Shown here in pieces: positions 16,808 to 25,013 of a DNA stretch of 64,000 bases. The number at the start of each line of letters is the position of its first letter. Position 1 is the stretch's first letter. Origin of the DNA: CAIUGU01 sp040080215 (lineage in GTDB: Bacteria > Pseudomonadota > Gammaproteobacteria > Steroidobacterales > Steroidobacteraceae); assembly GCA_040080215.1 (NCBI GenBank), contig JBEBIT010000002.1:62001-126000 (forward strand). The letters are read 5' to 3'. The position numbers were made by a program, and so were the translations under genes. The notes beneath the pieces are model-generated. The model was not told the DNA's origin. It saw nothing but the letters and a program-made list of their open reading frames with translations, and searched no databases.

Positions 16808-18247
16808 CTAACCCGACTGTCCTTCGCGGCCGTACTTATCCTCGAACCGCACGATGTCGTCCTCGCCGAGATAGGTTCCCGACTGCACCTCGATGATATG
16901 GAGGGGAATCTTCCCGGGATTTTCGATCCGGTGCTTCGCCCCGACCGGGATGTAGGTCGACTGGTTCTCCTCGAGCAGGAAGACCTCCTCTCCCCGGGTG
17001 ATCCGTGCCGTACCGGACACGACCACCCAGTGCTCCGCACGATGATGGTGCAGCTGCAATGACAGCGTAGCGCCGGGCTTCACGACGAGGCGCTTCACCT
17101 GGAACCGCTCGCCGGAATCGATGCTGTCGTAGCTGCCCCATGGCCGGTAGACCTGCCGGTGCAACGAGGTTTCGTAGCGCCCCTGTTTCTTGAGTTCGTT
17201 GACCAGCAATTTGACGTCCTGGACCCGATCCTTGGGAGCGACAAGCACGGCGTCCTTGGTTTCGATGACGACGTGGTCCTTGAGACCCACAGTCGCCACC
17301 AATCGGCTCGTGGACTGGAGATAGCACCCTTCCGACTCCGCAGCCAGGACGTCACCGATCTTCACGTTATCGAACTCGTCACCGGGAATGGCGTCATGCA
17401 ACGCAGACCAGGAGCCGACGTCGCTCCACCCGACATCGAGCGGGACGACCACCGCATTCGACGTCTTTTCCATGACTGCATAGTCGATCGAATCGCTGGG
17501 GCAGTTGCCGAATTCTTTGGTGGGAAGGCGAGTGAAGTCGAGATCCTGCTTTGCCGCTTCGATTGCCGCGCTGCATGCAGCATGAATAGCCGGTGCATGA
17601 GCTAGCAATTCCCCCAGAAAGGCGGAGGCCCGGAACATGAACATGCCACTGTTCCAGAAGTATTCGCCCGAGTCCACGTAGCGCTGAGCCGTGTGGCGGT
17701 CGGGTTTCTCGACAAACTGCCTGACCGCATAGGCCGGACCTGGTCCGATACCCCTGCGGATGTAGCCAAAGCCGGTCTCTGGCTTGTGAGGGACAATACC
17801 GAACGTCACAAGACTCCCCTTCAATGCCGCGTCATAGCCCGCGAGGACGGCGGCCTGGAACGCCTTGACGTTGCGGATGACATGATCGGCGGGCAGCACC
17901 AGCAGCACCGGGTCGCCCTGAGGAGCGCCGCCCTCTCCGGAGGCAACCAGGGCGGCCACGGCCACTGCGGGCGCCGTATTGCGCCCAAAGGGCTCCAGGA
18001 GGATGGCTTGGGGCTCCACGCCGACCTCGCGCAGCTGCTCTGCCACGAGAAAGCGGTGGTTTTCGTTGCAGACGACGACGGGCTTTCCCACCCCCTCCGC
18101 CAGCTCGATGCCCTCCAGCCTCGCCAGGGTCTCCTGCAGCATCGTTCCCTTGCCGACGAGGGACAGCAACTGCTTGGGGTAGAGCTCACGGGATAACGGC
18201 CACAGGCGGGTACCGGAGCCGCCGGACAAGATGACGGGGGTCAGCAT
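16808..18247 (-). CDS. manC: Mannose-1-phosphate guanylyltransferase/mannose-6-phosphate isomerase
   Basis: Bifunctional type II PMI-GMP enzyme (AlgA/CpsB/XanB family) making GDP-mannose. The N-terminal transferase domain has TPVILSGGSGTRLWPLSRE at the start, EPFGRNTAPAVA near residue 86 and FVEKPD near 170; the C-terminal cupin isomerase has the metal-binding LQLHHHRAEHWVVVSGTA near residue 410 and VGAKHRIENPG near 450. The start is taken at the ATG at 18247; a GTG lies two codons upstream. An array of GGTGGCCGG-type repeats begins 12 bases before this ATG, so the normal leader may have been displaced by the four-helix-bundle unit between this gene and cysNC. Confidence 0.94.
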   Translation of the reverse strand: MLTPVILSGGSGTRLWPLSRELYPKQLLSLVGKGTMLQETLARLEGIELAEGVGKPVVVCNENHRFLVAEQLREVGVEPQAILLEPFGRNTAPAVAVAALVASGEGGAPQGDPVLLVLPADHVIRNVKAFQAAVLAGYDAALKGSLVTFGIVPHKPETGFGYIRRGIGPGPAYAVRQFVEKPDRHTAQRYVDSGEYFWNSGMFMFRASAFLGELLAHAPAIHAACSAAIEAAKQDLDFTRLPTKEFGNCPSDSIDYAVMEKTSNAVVVPLDVGWSDVGSWSALHDAIPGDEFDNVKIGDVLAAESEGCYLQSTSRLVATVGLKDHVVIETKDAVLVAPKDRVQDVKLLVNELKKQGRYETSLHRQVYRPWGSYDSIDSGERFQVKRLVVKPGATLSLQLHHHRAEHWVVVSGTARITRGEEVFLLEENQSTYIPVGAKHRIENPGKIPLHIIEVQSGTYLGEDDIVRFEDKYGREGQSG

Positions 18248-18258
18248 ATGCACTCAAG

Positions 18259-18346
18259 TGGCCGGTGGCCGGTGGTCGGTGAACGGTGGCCCGTGGTGAC
18301 TCGCAGGTCACAGGTGGCCGGTGGTCGGTGAACGCTGGTCAGTGAC
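18259..18346. repeat. Low-complexity GTGGCCGGTG array, left arm
   Basis: Degenerate short tandem units (GTGGCCGGTGGCCGGTGGTC, then GGTGAACGGTGG, repeated as GGTGGCCGGTGGTCGGTGAA at 18314-18333). The same motif in reverse complement lies at 18879-18909, so the two arms bracket the four-helix-bundle gene. Confidence 0.8.
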
Positions 18347-18477
18347 TGCCTTCGAGCCACAACCACCTCAAATCTGCGTGAAGGCATCAGAAATCGACCT
18401 CGCTGTACGGGAAACGCTGACTCTAAGCTGTCGCCATTTCGATGAATTGTCAGCCGTACGACATAGCCAGAGCAAGC

Positions 18478-18867
18478 ATGGAACTCAAAGTTCTCAAGGA
18501 CTTCCGGAATCTGGAGGCTTGGCAGAAGGCTTTCTCCTTGGCCGCAAACATATACACGGAAACCGCCCAGCTCCCTGCATCCGAAGCTTACGGCATGGCC
18601 TCGCAATTGCGTCGATGTGCCGTTTCGGTCGCTAGCAATATCGCTGAGGGATCAAATCACCGGACCACGAAGGAGTTCGTCAAGTACTTGTTCATCGCAC
18701 GTGGCTGGCTGGCGGAAATGGAGACACAGATACTGCTTTCAGGGGAGATTGGCCTAATCGCCAACATCGGCGAGCACTTAGCCGCGATAAACGAAGTTGG
18801 CCGCTTGCTGAACGGCTTGATCCGCAGCCTTCCCAAGAAGACAGAAGCAGGCATGGCACGGACTTGA
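18478..18867 (+). CDS. Four-helix-bundle protein (TIGR02436/S23-like)
   Basis: Small 129-residue all-helical protein of the family first seen in 23S rRNA intervening sequences, related to Avd accessory proteins of diversity-generating retroelements. Diagnostic motifs: LKDFRNLEAWQKAFSLAANIY at the start, YGMASQLRRCAVSVASNIAEG in the middle and ARGWLAEMETQILLSGEIGLI toward the end. The biochemical role is unknown; nucleic-acid binding is suspected in the family. The ATG at 18478 gives the usual N terminus. It is the only plus-strand gene in a long minus-strand run, sits exactly between cysNC and manC, and is bracketed by complementary repeat arrays. No reverse transcriptase or variable repeat is seen nearby, so a retroelement is not supported. 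Confidence 0.85.
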   Translation: MELKVLKDFRNLEAWQKAFSLAANIYTETAQLPASEAYGMASQLRRCAVSVASNIAEGSNHRTTKEFVKYLFIARGWLAEMETQILLSGEIGLIANIGEHLAAINEVGRLLNGLIRSLPKKTEAGMART

Positions 18868-18878
18868 TTTGGTTCTTC

Positions 18879-18909
18879 GCCGGCCATTCGTCACCGGTCA
18901 CCGGCCACC
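18879..18909. repeat. Low-complexity GTGGCCGGTG array, right arm (inverted)
   Basis: GCCGGCCATTCGTCACCGGT continuing to CACCGGCCACC is the reverse complement of the GGTGGCCGGTGACC motif of the left arm. It ends six bases before the cysNC stop codon. Confidence 0.75.
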
Positions 18910-18915
18910 AATATC

Positions 18916-20814
18916 CTAGCTCTTCAGCCTCCCCGTCTCTTCCAGGTACCGGACCACTGCCGCCACGCATTCCTCCACGCTCTGCCGGGAGGTATCCAGC
19001 TCGATTTCGGCACCCTCGGGCGCCTCGTAGGGGGAGGAAATGCCCGTGAAGTTACCGATCTGGCCGCGGCGGGCCCGGGCATAGAGCCCCTTGGGATCGC
19101 GCTCCTCGCACACTTCGAGCGGCGTACTCACGTACACCTCGATGAAGTCCCCCTCGGCAGACAGGTCGCGAACGAGCCGACGATCGCTACGGAACGGCGA
19201 AATGAAGGCCGTCACGACGATCAGGCCGGCATCAACGAACAGCTGGGCGACTTCGCCTATGCGGCGAATGTTCTCGACGCGCCCCGCGTCCGAGAAATCC
19301 AGGTCACGATTGAGGCCGTGGCGGACGTTGTCGCCGTCCAGCAGGTAGCTGTGGTGACCGCGGCGGAACAGCTCCTGCTCAAGGGCATTGGCGATGGTGG
19401 ACTTGCCGGCGCCCGACAGCCCCGTGAACCACAGGATGCAGGGGCGCTGGCTCTTCTGGTTGGCACGCTGCGCGCGCGAGATCTTGTGCTCATGCACCAC
19501 CGCATTGCCGGCATGACCGGATGCGCGCACTGCGGACGACCGACGGATCATGCCCGCTCCCGCCGTCGCATGATTCAACCGGTCAAGGACGATGAAGCTG
19601 CCGGTCTCACGGCTGGTGTCGTACACGTCGTAAGCCACCGGCTGGTTGAGCACGACGCGGCACACGGCGATTTCATTGAGCTTCAGCTCTTCGGCGCCGT
19701 GACGCGAGAGGTCATTTACATCCACGCGATATTCGATCTGCTCGATCGTGCCGCGGACGTAGTGATTGCCGATCTTGATGTCGTAGGGCTTGCCGGGCAG
19801 CAATGGCTGCTCCGCCATCCACAGAATGTGGGCGTCGAATTGCTTGCCCACGCTGGGCGCACGGTCCGGGTGGACGAGCATGTCGCCGCGAGTGATGTCG
19901 ATCTCGTCGGCCAGGGTGATCGTGACGGCCAGAGGTGCCCCGGCTTCCTGCAAGTCTCCATCGTAGGTCACGATAGACTTGACGGTACTCGCACGCCGGG
20001 AAGGCAACGCCATGATCGGATCGCCAACGCGAACCTTGCCCGACACGAGCGTGCCTGAATACCCCCGGAACTCGGCATTGGGGCGGTTCACGTATTGCAC
20101 CGGGAAGCGCAGGTCCTCACCCCGGTCCTGCGTTACATCCACGGTCTCGAGCACTTCGAGGAGCGGCGGTCCTTTGTACCAGGGCATCGCTTCCGAGCGC
20201 GTAACGACGTTGTCGCCCCGCAGCGCCGATACAGGAATGACCTGCGCGTTCTTGACGCCAAGGCTGCGCAGGAACGCCTGCGCCTCATCGGAAATCTCCT
20301 TGAACCGCGCGGCATCGAAGTCAACCAGATCCATCTTGTTGACCGCGACGATGACATGTCGCAGGCCGAGCAAGGAAACGATGAAGCTGTGCCTGCGCGT
20401 CTGTACCTGTACGCCGCGGGCCGCATCCACGAGGATGATGGCCAGGTCCGCCGTCGAAGCCCCCGTCGCCATGTTGCGCGTGTACTGCTCGTGTCCCGGC
20501 GTGTCGGCGATGATGAACTTGCGACGATCGGTGTCGAAGTAGCGGTAGGCCACGTCGATGGTGATGCCCTGCTCCCGCTCGGCCTGCAGTCCATCGACCA
20601 GCAGCGCGAGATCGACTTCGGCGCCAGTCGTCCCCCAACGCTGGCTGTCCGCACGCACGGCAGCCATGTGGTCTTCGAGGATTTTCTGGGAATCGTGGAG
20701 CAGGCGGCCGATCAACGTGCTCTTGCCGTCGTCGACGCTGCCGCAGGTAATGAAACGCAGCAGGCCCTTCTTCTCCTGCGACGCGATGAATTCATGGACG
20801 GGAATGGCGCTCAT
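18916..20814 (-). CDS. cysN/C: Bifunctional sulfate adenylyltransferase subunit 1/adenylylsulfate kinase
   Basis: A fusion of the CysN GTPase and CysC kinase (NodQ-like), 632 residues. With CysD it makes APS from sulfate and ATP, and the CysC part phosphorylates APS to PAPS. The N-terminal GTPase has GSVDDGKSTLIGRLL (residues 26-40), DTPGHEQYTRN and NKMDLVD; the C-terminal kinase has FTGLSGAGKSTIAN near residue 456 and LDGDNVRHGLNRDL. It lies downstream of cysD, separated by 209 bases that contain a palindromic repeat. No cysH, cysI or cysJ is nearby, and the flanks are nucleotide-sugar genes. PAPS may therefore feed sulfation of a polysaccharide; no sulfotransferase is present in the window. 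Confidence 0.95.
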   Translation of the reverse strand: MSAIPVHEFIASQEKKGLLRFITCGSVDDGKSTLIGRLLHDSQKILEDHMAAVRADSQRWGTTGAEVDLALLVDGLQAEREQGITIDVAYRYFDTDRRKFIIADTPGHEQYTRNMATGASTADLAIILVDAARGVQVQTRRHSFIVSLLGLRHVIVAVNKMDLVDFDAARFKEISDEAQAFLRSLGVKNAQVIPVSALRGDNVVTRSEAMPWYKGPPLLEVLETVDVTQDRGEDLRFPVQYVNRPNAEFRGYSGTLVSGKVRVGDPIMALPSRRASTVKSIVTYDGDLQEAGAPLAVTITLADEIDITRGDMLVHPDRAPSVGKQFDAHILWMAEQPLLPGKPYDIKIGNHYVRGTIEQIEYRVDVNDLSRHGAEELKLNEIAVCRVVLNQPVAYDVYDTSRETGSFIVLDRLNHATAGAGMIRRSSAVRASGHAGNAVVHEHKISRAQRANQKSQRPCILWFTGLSGAGKSTIANALEQELFRRGHHSYLLDGDNVRHGLNRDLDFSDAGRVENIRRIGEVAQLFVDAGLIVVTAFISPFRSDRRLVRDLSAEGDFIEVYVSTPLEVCEERDPKGLYARARRGQIGNFTGISSPYEAPEGAEIELDTSRQSVEECVAAVVRYLEETGRLKS

Positions 20815-20890
20815 CTCTTAAGGATCCCTACACTGCAATGCCCAACTCTGATGTTCACGACCCACTTCGCCGTCCCAGGAGGGGCAGCAA

Positions 20891-21020
20891 CCTCACCCAC
20901 TCCGTTTCCCTCCCCCCTGCAAGGGGAGGGGCAGTACCTCATCCACTCCGTCCCCTCCGCAAAGCTGAGGGGCAATTACCTCTCCTTGAGGAGAGGTCGC
21001 ACTGAGTGCGGGTGAGGTGG
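20891..21020. repeat. Dispersed palindromic intergenic repeat, copy B
   Basis: Starts CCTCACCCACTCCGTTTCCC and ends GTCGCACTGAGTGCGGGTGA plus GG, with CCCTGCAAGGGG and CTCTCCTTGAGGAGAG hairpins inside. It occupies most of the spacer between cysD and cysNC, so it is probably transcribed within the operon. Confidence 0.8.
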
Positions 21021-21023
21021 CAG

Positions 21024-21932
21024 CTAGAAATACCCTTCCCGCTTCTTCTTTTCCATCGAGCCGGCCTGGTCGTGGTCGATCGCGCGGCCCTGCCGCTCGG
21101 ACGTGCGGCTCTCCAGCATCTCGCCAATGATGTCCTCGACGGTTGCTGCGTCCGACTTCTGCGCACCCGTCAACGGATAGCAACCGAGAGTGCGGAAACG
21201 AACCTGTTCGAGCTCGGGCTTCTCACCCTCCTTCAGCGGCAGGCGGTCGTCATCGACCATCAGCATCATGCCATCGCGATGGACGATCGGGCGGGGCTTC
21301 GCGAAGTACAGCGGCACCACCGGGATCTTCTCGCGGTGTATGTACATCCACACATCGAGCTCGGTCCAGTTCGACAGGGGGAACACGCGGATGCTCTCGC
21401 CCTTGTTGATGCGGCCGTTGTACAGATGCCAGAGCTCCGGCCGCTGGTTGCGCGGATCCCAGCGATGGTTCGCGTCCCGGAATGAGAACACGCGCTCCTT
21501 GGCGCGGGACTTCTCCTCGTCGCGGCGAGCGCCGCCAAAGGCCGCGTCATAACCATGCGCGGAGAGCGCCTGCTTGAGCGCCTCCGTCTTCATGATGTCG
21601 GTGTATTTGCTGCTGCCATGGGTGAAGGGCGTCACGCCTTTCTGCAGCCCCTCCTGGTTGGTGTGGACCAGCAGATTGAGCCCGAGCTCCTTCGCCCGCC
21701 GGTCCCGGAACTCGATCATTTCCCTGAATTTCCACGTCGTGTCGATGTGCAGCACGGGGAACGGCAGCTTGCCCGGGTAGAACGCCTTGAGCGCCAGATG
21801 CAGCAGGACCGAAGAGTCCTTGCCGATTGAATACAGCATCACCGGGTTCTCGAACTCGGCGACGACTTCGCGAAAGATGTAGATGCTCTCGGCTTCGAGT
21901 TCATCCAGGTGGGTCAGGGAGCGTGACGACAT
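21024..21932 (-). CDS. cysD: Sulfate adenylyltransferase subunit 2
   Basis: Catalytic ATP-PPi-splitting subunit of ATP sulfurylase, cytoplasmic partner of CysN. Length 302 residues as in other CysD proteins. The PP-loop-like motif MLYSIGKDSSVLLHLALKAF lies at residues 35-54, with FPVLHIDTTWKFREMIEFRD, GARRDEEKSRAKER and VFPLSNWTELDVWMYI characteristic of the family; the C terminus ends EKKKREGYF. It is the first gene of the cysD-cysNC unit. Its start lies about 90 bases from the repeat tract between cysD and ugd. Confidence 0.96.
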   Translation of the reverse strand: MSSRSLTHLDELEAESIYIFREVVAEFENPVMLYSIGKDSSVLLHLALKAFYPGKLPFPVLHIDTTWKFREMIEFRDRRAKELGLNLLVHTNQEGLQKGVTPFTHGSSKYTDIMKTEALKQALSAHGYDAAFGGARRDEEKSRAKERVFSFRDANHRWDPRNQRPELWHLYNGRINKGESIRVFPLSNWTELDVWMYIHREKIPVVPLYFAKPRPIVHRDGMMLMVDDDRLPLKEGEKPELEQVRFRTLGCYPLTGAQKSDAATVEDIIGEMLESRTSERQGRAIDHDQAGSMEKKKREGYF

Positions 21933-22044
21933 GGCGTGCGGTTTGTAACCAGTTTGAGACCTGGGATTTTGGCGTCAGGCGCCGACTGACGCTCAACCCA
22001 TTGGATATGAGCAGAGAGCAGCGCGGAATGACGCTACAGCGTAG

Positions 22045-22220
22045 CCCCCCCTCTCCTTGAGGCGAGGGAAACGAAGTGGGTGGGGTGGCGCCTTCGCCCC
22101 TCCCCTCGAGGAGAGGGAGACGGAGTGGGTGAGGTGGCGCCTTCGCCCCTCCCCTCGAGGGGAGGCATGTCGGACACCTCCCCTTGAGGGGAGGTCGCAC
22201 AGAGTGCGGGTGAGGTGGGG
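22045..22220. repeat. Dispersed palindromic intergenic repeat, copy C (partly duplicated)
   Basis: The longest copy. The block GAGGGAAACGAAGTGGGTGG recurs about 60 bases later as GAGGGAGACGGAGTGGGTGA, and CGCCTTCGCCCCTCCCCTCG occurs twice, so part of the unit is tandemly duplicated. It ends GTCGCACAGAGTGCGGGTGA plus GG like the other copies. Located between cysD and ugd. Confidence 0.8.
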
Positions 22221-22347
22221 CCTGCGAGCGAAATCGCTCTCGGGGAAAAGCACTGCGCCGTTGTCTAACGGTGATTCCCGCGACGCAAATCGTCTCGGAT
22301 AGTACTGGCTCGTGGCGAATCAAGATGCCGCGGCGCTTCTCTGAAGC

Positions 22348-22380
22348 AGCCTGGTAGTGCCTGGCAGGCACTACCAGGCT
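22348..22380 (-). terminator. Perfect hairpin at the ugd stop codon
   Basis: A 14-bp perfect inverted repeat, AGCCTGGTAGTGCC and its complement, with a 5-base loop. It begins inside the ugd stop codon. It lacks a clear T run, so it may be an mRNA-stabilising 3' hairpin or a weak terminator. Confidence 0.5.
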
Positions 22381-23725
22381 AGCCGCTTGGCAGAGCAATG
22401 CTCTCGCCCCGCCCGATCCCGTAATACGTGAGCCCAAACCTGGCCACAAAGGCGGGGTCGTAGAGATTCCGGCCGTCGAAGATGACGGGATACTTGAGCG
22501 CACCGCGAATCGCATCGAAGTCCGGGCTGCGAAACTCCTGCCACTCCGTGACGATGACCAGCACGTCAGCGCCGGCGAGCGCCTCGGTGGCACTGCCAAC
22601 CAAAGCGAGATCAGGACGGTCGCCATAAATACGGTGCGTCTCATGCGAAGCCACGGGATCGTAGGCCCGGACTTTCGCGCCAGCCGCCCACAGCGCTTCC
22701 ATCAGGTCCCGGCTAGGCGCCGCCCGCATGTCGTCGGTGTTGGGCTTGAAAGCGAGGCCCCATAGGGCGACGGTCTTGCCCTTGAGGTCGCCCTTGAAGT
22801 GGCGATGCACCTTCTGGAACAACACCTTCTTCTGCCGGTTGTTGACGGCTTCGACGGAGTTCAGGAGGTCCGCGTCGAACTTGAGCCCCTTGGCGCTGCG
22901 GGCCAGGGCCTGCACGTCCTTGGGGAAGCAGGAGCCGCCATAGCCGGCACCCGGATAGATGAAATGAAAGCCGATACGCGGATCAGATCCGATGCCGCGG
23001 CGAACCTTCTCGATGTCCGCGCCCATCAGCTCAGCGAGGTTGGCCAGCTCGTTCATGAAGCTGATCTTGGTCGCCAACATCGCATTGGCGGCGTACTTGG
23101 TCAGTTCGGCAGACCGGACGTCCATCAGGATCATCCGGTCATGGTTGCGGGTGAACGGATCGTAAAGCGCCTTCAGCAGCTCACCCGTCCGGGGATTGTC
23201 CGTGCCCACGACGATACGGTCGGGCTTCATGAAATCGCCGATGGCCGCACCTTCCTTCAGGAACTCGGGGTTCGAGACGACATCGAATTCCATGGCAGCG
23301 CCGCGGCCCGCGAGCGTGGCATCGATCTTTGCCTTCACCTTGTCCGACGTGCCCACGGGCACAGTGGACTTGGTGACCACGATTCGGTACTCGGACATGT
23401 GCTTGCCGATGGACTCGGCCACTGCGAGCACGTACTTGAGATCGGCCGACCCGTCTTCGTCCGGAGGGGTTCCAACGGCGATGAACTGAAACAAGCCGTG
23501 CTTGACACCCTCTTCAGCATCCGTCGTGAACTGCAGCCGGCCGGCCGCATGATTCTTCTTCAGCATCTCCTCGAGGCCGGGTTCGAAGATCGGCGACTCG
23601 CCGCGCTTCAGCATCTCGATCTTCCGGGCGTCCACATCTACGCAAAGCACGTGGTTGCCTGCCTCTGCAAAGCAGGCGCCGGTCACCAACCCGACGTAGC
23701 CGGAACCGAAGATGGTTAAACGCAC
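22379..23725 (-). CDS. ugd: UDP-glucose 6-dehydrogenase
   Basis: Oxidises UDP-glucose to UDP-glucuronate in the cytoplasm. 448 residues, typical. Rossmann motif FGSGYVGLVTGACFAE at residues 6-21, TKSTVPVGTSDKVK and SNPEFLKEGAAIGDFMKPDR in the central part, the catalytic-cysteine block YGGSCFPKDVQAL near residue 262, and FKPNTDDMRAAPS in the C-terminal domain. It is one of three nucleotide-sugar 6-dehydrogenases in this window. Its product can be used directly or converted to UDP-galacturonate by the epimerase at 54.5 kb. A strong hairpin overlaps its stop. Confidence 0.95.
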   Translation of the reverse strand: MRLTIFGSGYVGLVTGACFAEAGNHVLCVDVDARKIEMLKRGESPIFEPGLEEMLKKNHAAGRLQFTTDAEEGVKHGLFQFIAVGTPPDEDGSADLKYVLAVAESIGKHMSEYRIVVTKSTVPVGTSDKVKAKIDATLAGRGAAMEFDVVSNPEFLKEGAAIGDFMKPDRIVVGTDNPRTGELLKALYDPFTRNHDRMILMDVRSAELTKYAANAMLATKISFMNELANLAELMGADIEKVRRGIGSDPRIGFHFIYPGAGYGGSCFPKDVQALARSAKGLKFDADLLNSVEAVNNRQKKVLFQKVHRHFKGDLKGKTVALWGLAFKPNTDDMRAAPSRDLMEALWAAGAKVRAYDPVASHETHRIYGDRPDLALVGSATEALAGADVLVIVTEWQEFRSPDFDAIRGALKYPVIFDGRNLYDPAFVARFGLTYYGIGRGESIALPSG

Positions 23726-23892
23726 GCGTAAGTTCCTAAACAGAAAGGGAAAATGGGAGCCAAGCCTAGCGGACTCCCTCGGCAGCGTAAAGCAGGGAGT
23801 TCACAGGAAGCAGCGAGGACAGTGAGTGATTTGCGAATGGCGACTGGAACTTGGCCGTCGGTGTCGCGCGCGGCCAGCCGCCCAGGCGCGAC

Positions 23893-24834
23893 TCAGGCGC
23901 GGTAGCGATCCTGGTTGTCGAGGAACCAGCGGTAGGTCGACGCGATACCCTCTTTCAGGCCGATCGTGGGCGACCAACCCAACGCCTTGAGGCGCGTCAC
24001 ATCCAGCAGTTTTCGCGGGGTGCCGTCGGGCTTGGAAGCATCGAACGCCAGCGTCCCCTTGAAGCCGACCGTCTCGGCAATGGTCGCTGCAAGCTCCCGG
24101 ACGGTGACATCCTCGCCCCACCCGACATTGATCAACTGCTCGCTCTCGTGGTGCTGCATCAGGTAGACACAGGCTGCGGCCATGTCGTCGACATGCAGGA
24201 ATTCACGCTTCGGCGTGCCGGTTCCCCAGATCGTCACCTCCGCTGCACGCTGCTGGACAGCGTCGTGGAACCGCCGGATCAGTGCCGGCAGCACATGGGA
24301 ACTCTGCAAATTGAAGTTGTCCCCCGGACCGTAGAGGTTCGTGGGCATCACCGAGATGGCGTTGAACCCGTACTGCCGGCGATAGGCCTGGCACATCTTG
24401 ATGCCGGCGATCTTTGCTATCGCGTACCACTCGTTGGTCGGCTCCAGCGGCCCGGTCAGCAGGCAATCTTCCGGCATGGGCTGGGGTGCGAGCTTCGGAT
24501 AGATGCAACTCGAACCGAGGAACTGGAGCTTGGTCACGCCGTTCCGCCACGCGGCATCGATGATGTTCGTCTGGATCTTGAGGTTCTCGCCGAGGAACTC
24601 GGCCGGGTAGGTGTTGTTGGCCATGATGCCGCCCACTTTCGCGGCTGCCAGAAAGACGTACTCAGGCCGGGTTGCTGCGAAGAACTCGTCGACCGCTCGC
24701 TGGCTGGTGAGGTCGAGCGCTTGCCGGTCACGCAGAATCAGGTTCGTGAAGCCGCCCGCCGTCAGCTCGCGAACGAGGGCGGACCCGACGAGGCCACGAT
24801 GACCCGCGACAAAAATGCGACTGTCCGTCTTCAA
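23893..24834 (-). CDS. fcl: GDP-L-fucose synthase
   Basis: Converts GDP-4-keto-6-deoxy-mannose to GDP-L-fucose (epimerase and reductase), following Gmd. 313 residues of the extended SDR fold. The NADP-binding motif VAGHRGLVGSALVREL is at residues 9-24, the catalytic tyrosine and lysine in NEWYAIAKIAGIKMC near 135-145, and FLGSSCIYPKLAPQPM and NLYGPGDNFN are family hallmarks. gmd is about 180 bases upstream on the same strand, separated by repeat copy D. Together they supply GDP-fucose for the polysaccharide. Confidence 0.95.
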   Translation of the reverse strand: MKTDSRIFVAGHRGLVGSALVRELTAGGFTNLILRDRQALDLTSQRAVDEFFAATRPEYVFLAAAKVGGIMANNTYPAEFLGENLKIQTNIIDAAWRNGVTKLQFLGSSCIYPKLAPQPMPEDCLLTGPLEPTNEWYAIAKIAGIKMCQAYRRQYGFNAISVMPTNLYGPGDNFNLQSSHVLPALIRRFHDAVQQRAAEVTIWGTGTPKREFLHVDDMAAACVYLMQHHESEQLINVGWGEDVTVRELAATIAETVGFKGTLAFDASKPDGTPRKLLDVTRLKALGWSPTIGLKEGIASTYRWFLDNQDRYRA

Positions 24835-24841
24835 CCCTGAC

Positions 24842-24981
24842 TACCTCTCCCACTCCGTTTCCCTCCCGTCAAGGGTAGGGACAAAGGCACCACCTCTCAC
24901 TCCACCGCCCTCCCCTCAAGGGGAGGCTTGGCTGACAGCTCTCCTTGAGGAGAGGTCGCACAGCGTGCGGGTGAGGTGGTC
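24842..24981. repeat. Dispersed palindromic intergenic repeat, copy D
   Basis: Contains CTCCCACTCCGTTTCCCTCC at one end, GTCGCACAGCGTGCGGGTGA plus GG at the other, and CTCCCCTCAAGGGGAG and CTCTCCTTGAGGAGAG hairpins between. It fills the gmd-fcl spacer. Confidence 0.8.
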
Positions 24982-25013
24982 TCTAGAGGCCACCCTCAAC
25001 CCCGCCAATCGAA

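Noticed and set aside
18478..18867. Diversity-generating retroelement accessory gene (Avd)
   Set aside because: The protein belongs to the related four-helix-bundle family, but no reverse transcriptase, template repeat or variable repeat is found nearby.
20891..24981. CRISPR array
   Set aside because: The repeats are few, unevenly spaced, in mixed orientation and separated by genes; no cas genes are present.
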